Numbered from the stretch's first letter, positions 51,653 through 61,395 are shown. The stretch: DNA of 64,000 nucleotides from Gemmiger sp. An50 (GCF_002161595.1 NZ_NFID01000010.1:1-64000); one strand, 5' to 3'. Made by a program: numbers and translations. The notes: generated by a model not told the origin, from the letters alone.

Positions 51653-52762
51653 TTATTTCATGTTCAGAATGATGCGGCAGATCTCGTCCACCTGGCCGGG
51701 CTCCAGCCCCTCGAACAGAGGCAGGGTGAGCACCTGGGCCGCCAGACGCTTGGCGTTGGGGGTGGCGGAGGAATCGTACTGGTCGCAATAGCAGGCGTAG
51801 TCCGAAATCAGGGGATAGAAATACTTGCGGGCAAAGATGTTGTGCTGGGCCAGCGCGGCATATACCTCGTCCCGGTCATGCCCGAACTGCTCCGGGTCAA
51901 AGGCCACCGGCAGATAGGCATGGTTGGGCCGAATGCTTTCCTCCCGGCGCAGCAGGACCTTCACTCCCGGCACGCCGGTCAGATGATCCAGATACCGCTC
52001 CAGCGCGGCCTTCCGGCTGGCCAGAGACTCGTCCAGATGGCGCAGGTTGCACAGACCCATGGCGGCCTGCACCTCGTTCATCTTGCTGTTGGCGCCCACC
52101 GCGTTCACGTGCTCGGCGTCCGCGATGCCGAAGTTTTTCAGCTGATACAGGCTGTGGTAGAGCGCCGGGTCCTTGCAGGTGACCGCACCGCCCTCGATGG
52201 TGTTGAACACCTTGGTGGCATGGAAGCTGAACATGGAGGCGTCGCCGTATTCCGCAATGCCCCGGCCCTTGTAGGTCACGCCGAAGGCATGGGCGGAGTC
52301 ATACAGAAGCTTCAGCCCGTGGGCGTCGGCAATGGCCTGGAGCTCCTCCACATGGCAGGGATTGCCGTACACGTGTACCGGCAGAATGGCGCAGGTGTTG
52401 GGGGTGATGGCCGCCTCCACGCAGGCGGGGTCCAGGGTGCAGTCATTCGGGTCCACGTCGGCGAAAACAGGGGTCAGCCCGTTGCGCACGATGGCGTGGG
52501 TGGTGCTTGCAAAGGAGAAGGGCGTGGTGATGACCTCGCCCTTCAAATGAAATGCCTGAAGCATGAGTTCCAGCGCAAGGTGACCGTTGGAAAACAGACT
52601 GACCTGGGGAACCTGCAGATACTGCGCCAGCCGGGCTTCCAGCTGCTGATGCTTTTCGCCCATGTTGGTGAGCCAGTGGCTGTTCCACAAGGGGGCGATC
52701 TCCTGAATGTATTCCTCAAAGGGAGGCAAAGAAGCCCGGGTAACATTGATTCTTGTAGCCAT
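51653..52762 (-). CDS. DegT/DnrJ/EryC1/StrS aminotransferase
   Basis: 369 residues. PLP enzyme of sugar nucleotide transamination. FSNGHLALELMLQAFHLKGE (phosphate cup), LYDSAHAFGVTYKG, and SFHATKVFNTIEGGAV with the PLP lysine. It converts a nucleotide-linked keto sugar to an amino sugar. No partner dehydratase or epimerase for that keto sugar is in the window. First gene after a minus-strand promoter (52799-52827), suggesting an internal transcription start for the left half of the locus. Confidence 0.94.
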   Translation of the reverse strand: MATRINVTRASLPPFEEYIQEIAPLWNSHWLTNMGEKHQQLEARLAQYLQVPQVSLFSNGHLALELMLQAFHLKGEVITTPFSFASTTHAIVRNGLTPVFADVDPNDCTLDPACVEAAITPNTCAILPVHVYGNPCHVEELQAIADAHGLKLLYDSAHAFGVTYKGRGIAEYGDASMFSFHATKVFNTIEGGAVTCKDPALYHSLYQLKNFGIADAEHVNAVGANSKMNEVQAAMGLCNLRHLDESLASRKAALERYLDHLTGVPGVKVLLRREESIRPNHAYLPVAFDPEQFGHDRDEVYAALAQHNIFARKYFYPLISDYACYCDQYDSSATPNAKRLAAQVLTLPLFEGLEPGQVDEICRIILNMK

Positions 52763-52798
52763 AGAAACTCAACCTTTATCACAATTAGAATTACTGAT

Positions 52799-52827
52799 AC
52801 TATAGCATGTTTTCGGCCAACTTGCAA
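52799..52827 (-). promoter_or_regulatory. Internal promoter in the polysaccharide locus
   Basis: On the minus strand TTGCAA (52822-52827), 17-base spacer, TATAGT (52799-52804). It lies in the only AT-rich gap of the locus (52763-52838) and would start the DegT-to-DUF2304 transcript. Confidence 0.7.
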
Positions 52828-52838
52828 TAAAAGGGCGG

Positions 52839-53888
52839 TCAGCCCCGGTACCAGCGGCCGCCCAAAAGATACCAGCCCAGCCAGTGCAGCTTCCACCACA
52901 GCTTCTTTTCGCCCAGGCGGCTTTTGTTGAGGGCCAGGGCCAGGCTGGTCAGGTGAAAGCGCAGGGGCAGATAGCGGGTCTCGTAGTGGCGGTTCCGGGC
53001 AAAAAAGTCCATCAGATTGCGGTAAGCATCGCTCTGATAAAAGCGCCGCATCACCGCCCGGCGGTCCTTTTTGGGGGTACACCACAGCCCGTACAGCAGG
53101 GTGTTCAGATATTCCGAAACGATGCCGTGCATCTGGGTGTGGGGCACGCCGTATTCCTTCCAGAACAAACAGAGCAGCCGGTCGAACATCTCCCAGAAGG
53201 CAGGCTGCAGCCGGGACCGGTCGGACTTGCTCAGGCTGTTCTCGTTGCCGTTTTCATAATAGTAAAGGGGAAGCTTCACCAGCCGGCAGCAGGCCTCGGG
53301 ATTCCTGGCCCAGAAATCCCGTAGGTATTCCAGCACAAAGGGCCGGTCCTCGTAGCAGGAAAGGCTGGTGTCGAACAAAAGACCGGTGTCGCGCAGCTGC
53401 CCGGCGCAGAACAGCTTGCCCCAGGGGGTGGGGAAAGGCGCGTCGTTGTAAAGCTCTCCGGCCTGAGCGGGCCGGTAGGCGGTCACCTCCGGCATCTGGC
53501 CGGGAGCGGCCAGACGGGCGGCATCCTCGGTGAAGCTGAAGAAAAGAAAATCCCCGGCAAACCGGCGCTGCACCTCCAGCAGGGTCTCCAGCGCGATGGG
53601 GCTCAGCGCGTCGTCCGCGTCCAGCATCAGCAGATACTCACCCCGGGCAGCGGCAATGCCCGCGTTGCGGGCGGCGCTGGCCCCCGCGTTTTTCTGGTGA
53701 ATCACCCGGAAGCGGCTGTCCTCTTCGGCGCACACATCGCACAGAGCGCCGGAGCCGTCCGGGCTGCCGTCGTCCACCAGGATGCACTCCCAGTCCCGGA
53801 AGGTCTGGGCTGCCACGCTGCTCAGGCAGCGGCTGAAATAACGGCCGGGGTTGTACACCGGCACGATGATACTCACAATGGGCTGCAT
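52839..53888 (-). CDS. GT2 glycosyltransferase
   Basis: 349 residues. SIIVPVYNPGRYFSRCLSS, CILVDDGSPDGSGALCDVCAEE, NAGASAARNAGIAAARGEYL and MLDADDALS. The C-terminal half is rich in aromatic and basic residues and contains ENGNENSLSKSDRSRLQP, also found in other GT2 relatives. AAAGGAG before the ATG. It is the last gene of the right-hand transcript before the AT-rich gap with the internal promoter; no strong terminator separates them. Confidence 0.92.
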   Translation of the reverse strand: MQPIVSIIVPVYNPGRYFSRCLSSVAAQTFRDWECILVDDGSPDGSGALCDVCAEEDSRFRVIHQKNAGASAARNAGIAAARGEYLLMLDADDALSPIALETLLEVQRRFAGDFLFFSFTEDAARLAAPGQMPEVTAYRPAQAGELYNDAPFPTPWGKLFCAGQLRDTGLLFDTSLSCYEDRPFVLEYLRDFWARNPEACCRLVKLPLYYYENGNENSLSKSDRSRLQPAFWEMFDRLLCLFWKEYGVPHTQMHGIVSEYLNTLLYGLWCTPKKDRRAVMRRFYQSDAYRNLMDFFARNRHYETRYLPLRFHLTSLALALNKSRLGEKKLWWKLHWLGWYLLGGRWYRG

Positions 53889-53905
53889 AATAACTCCTTT
53901 GCTGT

Positions 53906-56101
53906 TCAGCGGCGCATCCGGCGGACGAAACCGGCGAAGGTCCGGTAGTAGCTCTGGCGGGAAAAATCCTGCGCCCGGCGCACACCGGCCGCGGCCATTT
54001 CGGCCCGGCGGGCGGGCTGGTCTTTCAGAGCAAGGATGGCTTCGGCGATCTGGCAGGAAAGCTCAGGCACACCGGGCATGGGGGTGCATTCGCCGTCCCA
54101 AATCTCATCCCGGCGCAGCAGCACCGCGCCGCTGCCCTCCAGATATTCCGGCATGCCGCCGCTGTCGGTGGCGATCACCGGGCAGCCGCAGGCCATGGCC
54201 TCGATGGCGGTGATGCCTGCCGGCTCCTCCCACAGCGCGGGGAAGCAGGCGGCGTCTGCCATGCGGTAATAAGCGGGTAATTCTTCATTGGGCACAAAGC
54301 CGGTAAAGACGATCCGCTCGCCCAGGGCCGCGGCCTGCTTCCGCAGTTCGGCAAAGAAGGGGGAATCGGCCTGCCCGGCAAAGAAGGGCGAGCCGATGAC
54401 CGCCAGCTTCACGGCGGGGTCCTGAATCTGCCGCATGGCCTGCACCAGCCGGTGGATGCCCTTTTCCTCGCACACCCGGCCGCAGAACAGCACCACAAAG
54501 TCATCCTGTGTAAGGCCCAGGCGGCTGCGCAGCTGTGCCCGCTCATTTTCCGACGAAGGGATGGGGCAGAAGCGGCTGGTGTCCACGCAGTTGGGCAGCA
54601 GCACCGCCCGGTCAGCGGGCAGAGCGCTGGAGGAGAGCCAGGCCCTGCGTACATAGTCGCTGATGGCCAGCACCCGGCCGAACTGAGCGTCCAGCGCGGG
54701 GCTGCTGTATGCCACCCCATGCAGGTGCGCCGCCATTTTTTCGGCGCCGAAGCAGGCGGCGGCCTGCTGCCAGGCGTCCAGCTGGCCGCCTTCCACCGAG
54801 TAGAGATCGGCGCTCAGCCGCTTCAAAAAGGGCAGGGGGGAATGCTGGTATTCCTGCCAGTACACCGGCCGCTTGGCCAGCTTTGCCAGCCGGTAACGGA
54901 CCCGGTGCACAAGGAAACGCGCCTGCCCGGCGGGGGGCACGAAGAAGATCAGCGACTGGGAAAACCGGGCCGAAGCCGCCGCGGCCTCTTCGTCCAGGCG
55001 GCAGACAAGGGCCAGCTCCAGCTGCCGCTGGGTCTGGTTTTCCTCCATCAGGTGGGTGGCCAGGGTCTCCACCGCGCCGCCCTTCACGGCGGGCACCGGA
55101 AGCTCGGGCGGCAAAAGCAGGGCGGCCCGGGGCGTTCCGCTGTGTCCGGGCAGGGGCAGCGGCCGGGTGCACCAGCGCAGGCAGCTGAGCTTTTCGGTCA
55201 GCGAAAGCGCGCCGCAATGCTTCACAAGGGGCAAAAGGCAGCGCAGCTCCGCCTGGACGCCGTGCCAGCGGGCAGCGATGGGCCAGGTCAGCTCGTTTTT
55301 CGCTCCGGCGCAAAGGGCCAGATACCGACGGAAACAGGCGGCCAGCGCCTTGTCCAGAAGGGCCTTGTCCATGCCCTGGTCCCGAAAAAAACGGCACCAG
55401 TCGGCGTGGGCGGTCACCCCGTCGAAGCTGCCGGGGCTGATGCCGCTGCGGCAGATGCTGCCCTGGCGCAGCCGGTAGCGGTAAAGGGGAGCATCCAGGC
55501 AGGAAACCGTTTCACAGGCGGCGAACAGCCGATGGGCCACCGCGTCGTCCTCGTGGATGAGTCCCTGCGGGTAGCGCAGCTGCTCCCACAGGCTGCGTTT
55601 GTACAGCTTGTTCCAGGCCACCGTGTAGCAGGTGGCGTTGGGCCCGAAAAATTCCGCCAGCAGCGCTTTGCCGGAAAAGCTTCCGGCAGCGGCGGGGGCG
55701 GTGATCTCGGGGTGCTCCAGCGGTGAGCCGTCCTCGTTCACGTCCTCCACCGCGCAGAGCGCCATATCCGCCCCCGAGAAACACAGCGCGTTGTAAAGCT
55801 GCTCCAGATAATCCGGCGCGATCAGGTCGTCGGAATCCACAAAGGCCAGAAGCTCGCCCTTCGCGGCGGCAATGCCGGAATTGCGGGCGGCGGAAAGCCC
55901 GCCGTTTTTCTGGTGGATCACCCGCACCCGGCTGTCCTGTTCGGCATAAGCGTCGCACAGTGCGCCGCAGCCGTCCGGGCTGCCGTCGTCCACTAAAATC
56001 AGCTCAAAATCGGCAAAGGTCTGGCCCAGAATGCTCTGCACACAGGCGGGCAGAAACTGCTCCACCTTATAAACCGGAACGATCACGCTGATGCGGGGCA
56101 T
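53906..56101 (-). CDS. Bifunctional GT2-GT4 glycosyltransferase
   Basis: 731 residues. Residues 1 to about 320 are a GT2 domain (ISVIVPVYKVEQFLPACVQS, DDGSPDGCGALCDAYAEQD, AFVDSDDLIAPDYLEQLYN). From about 335 a complete GT4 enzyme follows (LPVPAVKGGAVETLATHLME, VVLFCGRVCEEKGIHRLVQA, EEPAGITAIEAMACGCPVIA). Both active regions look intact, so two consecutive sugars are probably added by one polypeptide. The junction is in frame with no stop or frameshift. Three bases from the preceding gene, with AAGGAGG ahead of the ATG. Confidence 0.93.
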   Translation of the reverse strand: MPRISVIVPVYKVEQFLPACVQSILGQTFADFELILVDDGSPDGCGALCDAYAEQDSRVRVIHQKNGGLSAARNSGIAAAKGELLAFVDSDDLIAPDYLEQLYNALCFSGADMALCAVEDVNEDGSPLEHPEITAPAAAGSFSGKALLAEFFGPNATCYTVAWNKLYKRSLWEQLRYPQGLIHEDDAVAHRLFAACETVSCLDAPLYRYRLRQGSICRSGISPGSFDGVTAHADWCRFFRDQGMDKALLDKALAACFRRYLALCAGAKNELTWPIAARWHGVQAELRCLLPLVKHCGALSLTEKLSCLRWCTRPLPLPGHSGTPRAALLLPPELPVPAVKGGAVETLATHLMEENQTQRQLELALVCRLDEEAAAASARFSQSLIFFVPPAGQARFLVHRVRYRLAKLAKRPVYWQEYQHSPLPFLKRLSADLYSVEGGQLDAWQQAAACFGAEKMAAHLHGVAYSSPALDAQFGRVLAISDYVRRAWLSSSALPADRAVLLPNCVDTSRFCPIPSSENERAQLRSRLGLTQDDFVVLFCGRVCEEKGIHRLVQAMRQIQDPAVKLAVIGSPFFAGQADSPFFAELRKQAAALGERIVFTGFVPNEELPAYYRMADAACFPALWEEPAGITAIEAMACGCPVIATDSGGMPEYLEGSGAVLLRRDEIWDGECTPMPGVPELSCQIAEAILALKDQPARRAEMAAAGVRRAQDFSRQSYYRTFAGFVRRMRR

Positions 56102-56104
56102 GGC

Positions 56105-57112
56105 TCAGGCCTCCTTTTTGCGGTCCATTTTTCCCCGGGCAGCAGCCAGCTTGTAGCACAGCGCGGGGCTCACACAGAACAGCACCGCCCGCAGCTTTTC
56201 AAACCCGGGCACGTGAGGGTTTGAGAGGATGCGAGGCAAAAGCTTGTTCAGTTTTTTCTTGTGCAGGGCAAAGCCCGATTTCAGCTGGTCGGACAGCGGT
56301 CCCGCCAGGTTGGCGTGCACGTAGAACAGGTAGAACACCTGCCAGTAGCGGGCCACCGCCCAGGCGGCCAGATCCTCATAGCCGGTCTTGCCGGTGAAAA
56401 AGTCCACCCAGCCGCCGTACAGGCGCAGATCGTCCAGCCGCTTGGCCGAGAAGGCCAGGGCGGTCATGCTGCCGGTGCGGGTGCGGTAGTAGTAGAGCGG
56501 CTCGTTGGAGAGCACGATCTCGTTGCCGTCGTAGATCTTGTCCATGATGTTGGCGTCGTCGCCGTAGAACATGGTCTCGTCGTGGCGCACGTTTTTAAAC
56601 AGCCGCGCGTCGTACAGCTTGTTCCAGGTGACCATGGAGTACATGCCGCCGTTTTTGAACACGTCCAGAAACTGCTCCAGCGCGTCGTGGCGGCCCAGGA
56701 ATTCCTCGGGCAGGGTCACGCCACGCTCGAGAAAATTGCCCTTTTCGTCGATGCACACCGCGCCGCAGGACGCCAGCGGACAGCCGCTTTCCTTCACGGT
56801 GCTGTACAGGGTTTTCAGAAAATCCGGGTGCAGCAGGTCGTCGGAATCCACATAGCTGATGTAATCGCCGGTAGCGGCGTCCAGCCCGGCGTTGGCAGCG
56901 GATGCGGGACCGCCGTTTTTCTTGTGTACCACCCGGATGCGGGGGTCGGTCTTGGCCAGCTGGTCGCAAAGCTCGCCGCAGCCGTTGGGGCTGCCGTCCT
57001 CTACGAGGATCAGCTCAAAATCGGCAAAGCTTTGGGCCAGGATGCTCTGTACGGTTAAGGGCAGATAGTCCTTGGCGTCGTATACGGTGGTGATGATGCT
57101 GATGGCGGGCAT
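56105..57112 (-). CDS. GT2 glycosyltransferase
   Basis: 335 residues. ISIITTVYDAKDYLPLTVQS, ILVEDGSPNGCGELCDQLAKT, SYVDSDDLLHPDF and FYGDDANIMDKIYDG. GAAGGAGG ribosome site. A basic tail (KLAAARGKMDRKKEA) may contact the membrane. Paralogous to its neighbours in the N-terminal ~120 residues, different in the rest, which usually sets acceptor choice. Confidence 0.92.
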   Translation of the reverse strand: MPAISIITTVYDAKDYLPLTVQSILAQSFADFELILVEDGSPNGCGELCDQLAKTDPRIRVVHKKNGGPASAANAGLDAATGDYISYVDSDDLLHPDFLKTLYSTVKESGCPLASCGAVCIDEKGNFLERGVTLPEEFLGRHDALEQFLDVFKNGGMYSMVTWNKLYDARLFKNVRHDETMFYGDDANIMDKIYDGNEIVLSNEPLYYYRTRTGSMTALAFSAKRLDDLRLYGGWVDFFTGKTGYEDLAAWAVARYWQVFYLFYVHANLAGPLSDQLKSGFALHKKKLNKLLPRILSNPHVPGFEKLRAVLFCVSPALCYKLAAARGKMDRKKEA

Positions 57113-57140
57113 GGGATGCCTCCTTCTTTGATCGTTCGGG

Positions 57141-58142
57141 TCAGCGCTTGCCCTTCAGGCGCAGGGGCAGCAGGGCGCGCCCGGCGTTTTTCTTGGCGGC
57201 AGCTTTGCGCAGCCAGCCGTTGTAAAGGCCCTCCCGGCCCTCCAGCCGGGTCATCAGGGCGGTGTGCCACATGGGATTGGCGAACAGCTTTTCCAGCCCG
57301 GCCTTGCGTTCCTCCAGCGTATAGGGCTTGGAGGAGTCGGTAAGCAAGTCGAAGAAGTTCACCGCGTCCCAGGGCAGCTGAGCGGCGGCCAGCTGGGGAT
57401 ACAGTTCGCTCTGGCCGCACTGCTCCAGAAAGCGCCGCACCCCGTGCAGCACCCGCTGGCTGGTCTCCATGTTGTCCAGCGTGGCGGCGCGGGTCAGGGT
57501 CTGGGCATGCCGCCAGTATTCGTAGTAGATGCCGTCCAGGTGTTCCATCTTGCCCAGGTTGGCAAAGTAGGCGAAGTTGAACTGGATGTCCTCGCCGGTG
57601 CGAAGGCTCTCGTCCAGCTTCAGGCCCAGCCCCTTGATGAGCTGGGTGCGGTAGACCTTGTTGCACAGCGAAAAGAACTGGTTGGCCCGGTAGTATTCGA
57701 TGAAGTGGGGCCAGAACTCCTCCAGCGAGGCGGCGGCAAAGGCCGGGTAGACCGCCTCGGTGAAGCCGGTGTCGCTGCAGAAGGAGAAGTTGAAGCTCAC
57801 CAGGTCCAGCTCCCGGTTCTCCATGGCCTGCACGGTCTTTTCAAAGGCCTTGGGCAGCAGCATGTCGTCCGCGTCCACAAAGGTGATGTAACGGCCCTCG
57901 GCCGCCTGGATGCCCGCGTTCCGGGCCGCCGCCGCGCCTTTGTTGGGCTGGGTCAGCACCCGCACCCGCTCGTCCTTGCGGGCGAACTCGGCGCACAGAT
58001 CGGCGGTGCGGTCGGTGGAACCGTCGTTCACCAGAATCAGCTCGAACCAGGCAAAGCTCTGGTCCAGCACGCTCTGCACGCTTTTTTCAAGATATTCCTC
58101 CCCGTTGTACACGGGCATGATACAGCTCAATACAGCCGCCAT
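57141..58142 (-). CDS. GT2 glycosyltransferase
   Basis: 333 residues. LSCIMPVYNGEEYLEKSVQS, LILVNDGSTDRTADLCAEFARK, ITFVDADDMLLPKAFEK and RTGEDIQFNFAYFA. Differs from most neighbours in carrying a DGSTD instead of DGSPDG signature. Ends in a basic tail (PLRLKGKR). AAGGAGG ten or so bases before the ATG. Confidence 0.92.
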   Translation of the reverse strand: MAAVLSCIMPVYNGEEYLEKSVQSVLDQSFAWFELILVNDGSTDRTADLCAEFARKDERVRVLTQPNKGAAAARNAGIQAAEGRYITFVDADDMLLPKAFEKTVQAMENRELDLVSFNFSFCSDTGFTEAVYPAFAAASLEEFWPHFIEYYRANQFFSLCNKVYRTQLIKGLGLKLDESLRTGEDIQFNFAYFANLGKMEHLDGIYYEYWRHAQTLTRAATLDNMETSQRVLHGVRRFLEQCGQSELYPQLAAAQLPWDAVNFFDLLTDSSKPYTLEERKAGLEKLFANPMWHTALMTRLEGREGLYNGWLRKAAAKKNAGRALLPLRLKGKR

Positions 58143-58172
58143 AAATATGTTTGCCTCCTTGGGAAAAAAGAA

Positions 58173-59186
58173 TCATAGGGCATGGCTGGTGCTGCACCGC
58201 AGCCAGCACCAAAACGCCATGGGAAGGGCCAGCCGCAGCCCCACACAGATGCGGTAGGGCAGGGCCATCAGCCGGTTTTCGTCCGCCGCCAGCCAGACGG
58301 CCAGCGCATTGCGGGCAGCGGGCAGGGCCAGCATCCGGGCAAAGACCTTCCGGTAGCCCCGCAGGGAAAGGGGACCCTTCCGGCTCATCAGCACCGACAT
58401 CTGGGCCACTGCCACGTTGCCCTGCCGGGCAGCGGCCAGAGCCTGTGCGCCGGCCTCATCCAGCCCGTAATGGGCCGCAAATTCGAGCAGCGCCGCCCGG
58501 GTAGCCTGCTCGGCGTCCAGCAGGTCCGCCCGCAGCGACCGGGAGAGCGAGCCCTCGCCGGTGTGGTCACAGGCGTAGAAGTTGGTGGGGATGAACCGCA
58601 CCGGCCCGCAGCGCCGCAGGGCCAGCAGGTTGAACAAAAGGTCCTCGTTGATCTTGAGAGCCGGGTCAAAGCGCACCGGCCCGATCACCTGGGCCTTGTA
58701 GATTTTGTTGTAGGGGGCCGCGAACTGGCCGGTGGTCACCAGATACCGTTCGAACTGGTCCGCCAGCTGGCCAAGGTTCTGGTAGGCCGCGTCCGGCAGG
58801 GGCGGCTCCGGGGTGTAGCCGATGTTCTCCACCCCGAAAAACAGCACGTCCGCGCCCTTTTCCAGAATGGGCAGCGCAGTTTCGTACAGACCGGGCAGTA
58901 CCCAGTCGTCCGCGTCCACAAATTGCAGATACCGCCCGGCGGCGGCGTCCAGACCCGCGTTGCGGGCGGCGCTGGCCCCGGAATTTTTCTGGTGGATCAC
59001 CCGCACCCGGCTGTCCTGTGCGGCAAGCCGGTCGCACAGCGCACCGGAGCCGTCCGGGCTGCCGTCGTCCACCAGAATCAGCTCCAGATCGGCGGGCGCC
59101 TGGGAGAGGATGCTCCGCGCGCATTTTTCCAGGGTGGCCTCGGCCTTGTAGACCGGCACGACCACGCTGATGGAAGGCTGGTTCAT
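58173..59186 (-). CDS. GT2 glycosyltransferase
   Basis: 337 residues from the ATG at 59186, preceded by GGGAGG; the longer upstream frame overlaps the preceding gene and is not used. ISVVVPVYKAEATLEKCARS, LILVDDGSPDGSGALCDRL, LQFVDADDWVLPGLYE. The start overlaps the TGA of the preceding gene by four bases (ATGA), indicating coupled translation. Confidence 0.92.
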   Translation of the reverse strand: MNQPSISVVVPVYKAEATLEKCARSILSQAPADLELILVDDGSPDGSGALCDRLAAQDSRVRVIHQKNSGASAARNAGLDAAAGRYLQFVDADDWVLPGLYETALPILEKGADVLFFGVENIGYTPEPPLPDAAYQNLGQLADQFERYLVTTGQFAAPYNKIYKAQVIGPVRFDPALKINEDLLFNLLALRRCGPVRFIPTNFYACDHTGEGSLSRSLRADLLDAEQATRAALLEFAAHYGLDEAGAQALAAARQGNVAVAQMSVLMSRKGPLSLRGYRKVFARMLALPAARNALAVWLAADENRLMALPYRICVGLRLALPMAFWCWLRCSTSHAL

Positions 59187-60133
59187 GCTTTTCTCCCTCC
59201 CGTGAATTTGTGGACGGCCAGAGCAAAGCACCGGCCGATGAAGTAAAAGGGGAACAGCACTTTTGCAGAGAGGGACATTCTGCCCATCAGCCGCACAAAG
59301 GGCCACAGATCGCCGTACTTGATTCGGTCAATGAAGGGGTAAAAGCTGCCTGCGCACAGGCATTTGGCAAAGGGGTACTTGCCCTGCCAGTAGCGGCGGC
59401 TGGCGTTCACCACGTCCAGAAAATCCGCGTATTTTTTCAGCGCGCTCTGGGTGCCGTTGTAGTTCTGGTGGTTTTCGTCGGTGCCTGCCACCCGGTAGGC
59501 GGAAAGGGCCTCGTCCATCACGAATACCTTGCCGCGGTCCAGATACAGCATGCACAGCGCGAAGTCCGCAATACTCCGGTTGGCGGTCACGTAGTCGTAG
59601 AGGGCCTTGTCTGCCGGGTCAAAGATGTTTTTCACAAGGCAGGCGGTGCAGGAATAGGTCACGCCGGCCAGAAACAGCTCCATTGTGGCGTCCTTGCCCA
59701 GAATGCGCCCATCATCCGGCAGGGTGCCGTAGGTGTTGCCCGCGTCGTCGGTGAGCAGCAGGGTGTGGCTCACCGCCAGATAGTCCGGGTGAGCGCGCAG
59801 GAAATCCACCTGCTTTTGCAACTTGTGGTCATCCCGCCACCAGTCGTCGCCCTCCAGGGTGCAGACGTACTGGCCCTTGGCAGCGCACAGGCCCTCGTAC
59901 CAGTTTCGGCTGATGCCCACGTTCTTTTCGCGCAGGTTCAGGCGGATGATCTCGGGGAAGCGGGCGGCATAATCCTGCAGAATGGCGCGGGTGCCGTCCG
60001 AGCCGCAGTCCTCGGAGATGTAAATTTCAAAGGGAAAATCGGTCTTCTGGGCCAGCACACTGTCGATGGCCGTGCCGATGTAGCATTCCTGATTGTAGGT
60101 GGTGATGAGTACCGTCACCAAGGGCTGGTTCAC
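59183..60133 (-). CDS. GT2 glycosyltransferase (EGDDWW subtype)
   Basis: 316 residues. VTVLITTYNQECYIGTAIDS, YISEDCGSDGTRAILQDY, CTLEGDDWWRDDHKLQKQVDF. The EGDDYW-type metal motif marks a different GT2 subgroup from the DGSPDG paralogs. Four-base overlaps at both ends show it is embedded in a coupled operon. Confidence 0.92.
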   Translation of the reverse strand: MNQPLVTVLITTYNQECYIGTAIDSVLAQKTDFPFEIYISEDCGSDGTRAILQDYAARFPEIIRLNLREKNVGISRNWYEGLCAAKGQYVCTLEGDDWWRDDHKLQKQVDFLRAHPDYLAVSHTLLLTDDAGNTYGTLPDDGRILGKDATMELFLAGVTYSCTACLVKNIFDPADKALYDYVTANRSIADFALCMLYLDRGKVFVMDEALSAYRVAGTDENHQNYNGTQSALKKYADFLDVVNASRRYWQGKYPFAKCLCAGSFYPFIDRIKYGDLWPFVRLMGRMSLSAKVLFPFYFIGRCFALAVHKFTGGRKA

Positions 60134-61395
60134 GGTCTGACCTCCTTTGCTTCGAAAAGCTGGTTGTAAAGGGCCATTTGCGCGGCGGCAATGGCCTTGG
60201 GGTCATGGTCCGCCAGTGCCCGGGCCCGGGCGGCCTTGCCCATGGTCTCGGCGGCAATGGGGTCGTCCAGCAGGGCCAGCACCGTTTCGGCCAGCTGGCC
60301 GGGCTGGGCGGGGTCGAAGAGCAGGCCTTCTTTGCCGCTCTCCAGCATGCTGGGGATGCCGCCCACATTCGCGGCGGCGCAGGGCATGCCCAGAAGCATG
60401 GCCTCACCCAGCGAGTTGGGGCTGTTCTCCACGCTGCTGGGCATCAGAAAGACGCTGCTCTGCAAAAAGCAGGTCTTCATAGCGTCGGCGCTCAGCACAC
60501 CGGTGTAGCGGATGCGGTCGGCCACGCCCAGGCGGCGGGCCAGAGAATCCAGATAACCGGAATACTCTGCAAGCCAGTTCATCACCGGACGCAGCAGCGC
60601 GCCCTTCTGGGGCGGGGGCCAGCCCGCCACGTCCACCTGCACGTCCGGGTAGCGGGCGGCGATGGCGGGCAGCGCCTCGATCACCCGGTGCAGCCCCTTC
60701 AGGGGGATGTTGCCCTGGCTCACAAAGATGCGGGGGCGGCGCAGTACGTCCCGCTGCCAGCCGCCCTGATAAAAGGCCGGGCGGAGAATCTCGTTCAGCC
60801 GGTAGTACCGGGCAGAAGGGTTCACCGAGGCGGCAAAGGCCTTGTCCCATTCGGTGCGGCCCAGCAGGTTCTGGGCCAAAAGAAATGCCTTTTTCTCCGC
60901 TTCGCCCTTTTCCAGAAGACCCTCGCGCAGCTGGCGCACGGTGGCGCCGCCGGTTTTGGCGGCCAGGCGCTCCTTGAGCCGCTGGCGGCGCAGAAAGCGA
61001 GGTGGCAGGCCGTCGGCCATGTGCTCGCCGCAGGGCCCGGCCAGACCCTGGATATAAAGCAGTGTCTTCTGGGGCGCAAAGCTTTCCAGCGCCCACACTG
61101 CGTGGTCGTTCTCGGTGCCGAAGATCTGCACGAGGTCCGGCTGTTCGGCGACCAGCGCCGCCTGCAGGGCATCCTTGCCGCCCGCAGCGGGCAGCGCCAG
61201 ATACACCGCCCCGCCGATCTCCCGGCGCTGGGTCTCGCTCACCGCCGGGCTGTAGGCGCACAGAATCAGCCGCACCGGCTGACCCTCCAGTGCCTGCTGC
61301 AGAGCCATCACCCAGCTGCCGCTGGCCTGCACCGGCAGGTCCAGTGCCCGGGCCATGGGCGGGGGCAGAAAATTCAAAAGCCAGAATACCGTCAT
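60130..61395 (-). CDS. GT4-family glycosyltransferase
   Basis: 421 residues. GT-B fold: RPRIFVSQGNIPLKGLHRVIEA, the donor-site region MKTCFLQSSVFLMPSSVENSPNSLGEAMLLGMPC (E-x7-E region) and AANVGGIPSMLESGKEGLLF. The N-terminal half lacks the usual Gly-rich loop of the other GT4 genes and is more divergent. GGAGG before the ATG. Stop overlaps the next gene by four bases. Confidence 0.9.
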   Translation of the reverse strand: MTVFWLLNFLPPPMARALDLPVQASGSWVMALQQALEGQPVRLILCAYSPAVSETQRREIGGAVYLALPAAGGKDALQAALVAEQPDLVQIFGTENDHAVWALESFAPQKTLLYIQGLAGPCGEHMADGLPPRFLRRQRLKERLAAKTGGATVRQLREGLLEKGEAEKKAFLLAQNLLGRTEWDKAFAASVNPSARYYRLNEILRPAFYQGGWQRDVLRRPRIFVSQGNIPLKGLHRVIEALPAIAARYPDVQVDVAGWPPPQKGALLRPVMNWLAEYSGYLDSLARRLGVADRIRYTGVLSADAMKTCFLQSSVFLMPSSVENSPNSLGEAMLLGMPCAAANVGGIPSMLESGKEGLLFDPAQPGQLAETVLALLDDPIAAETMGKAARARALADHDPKAIAAAQMALYNQLFEAKEVRP

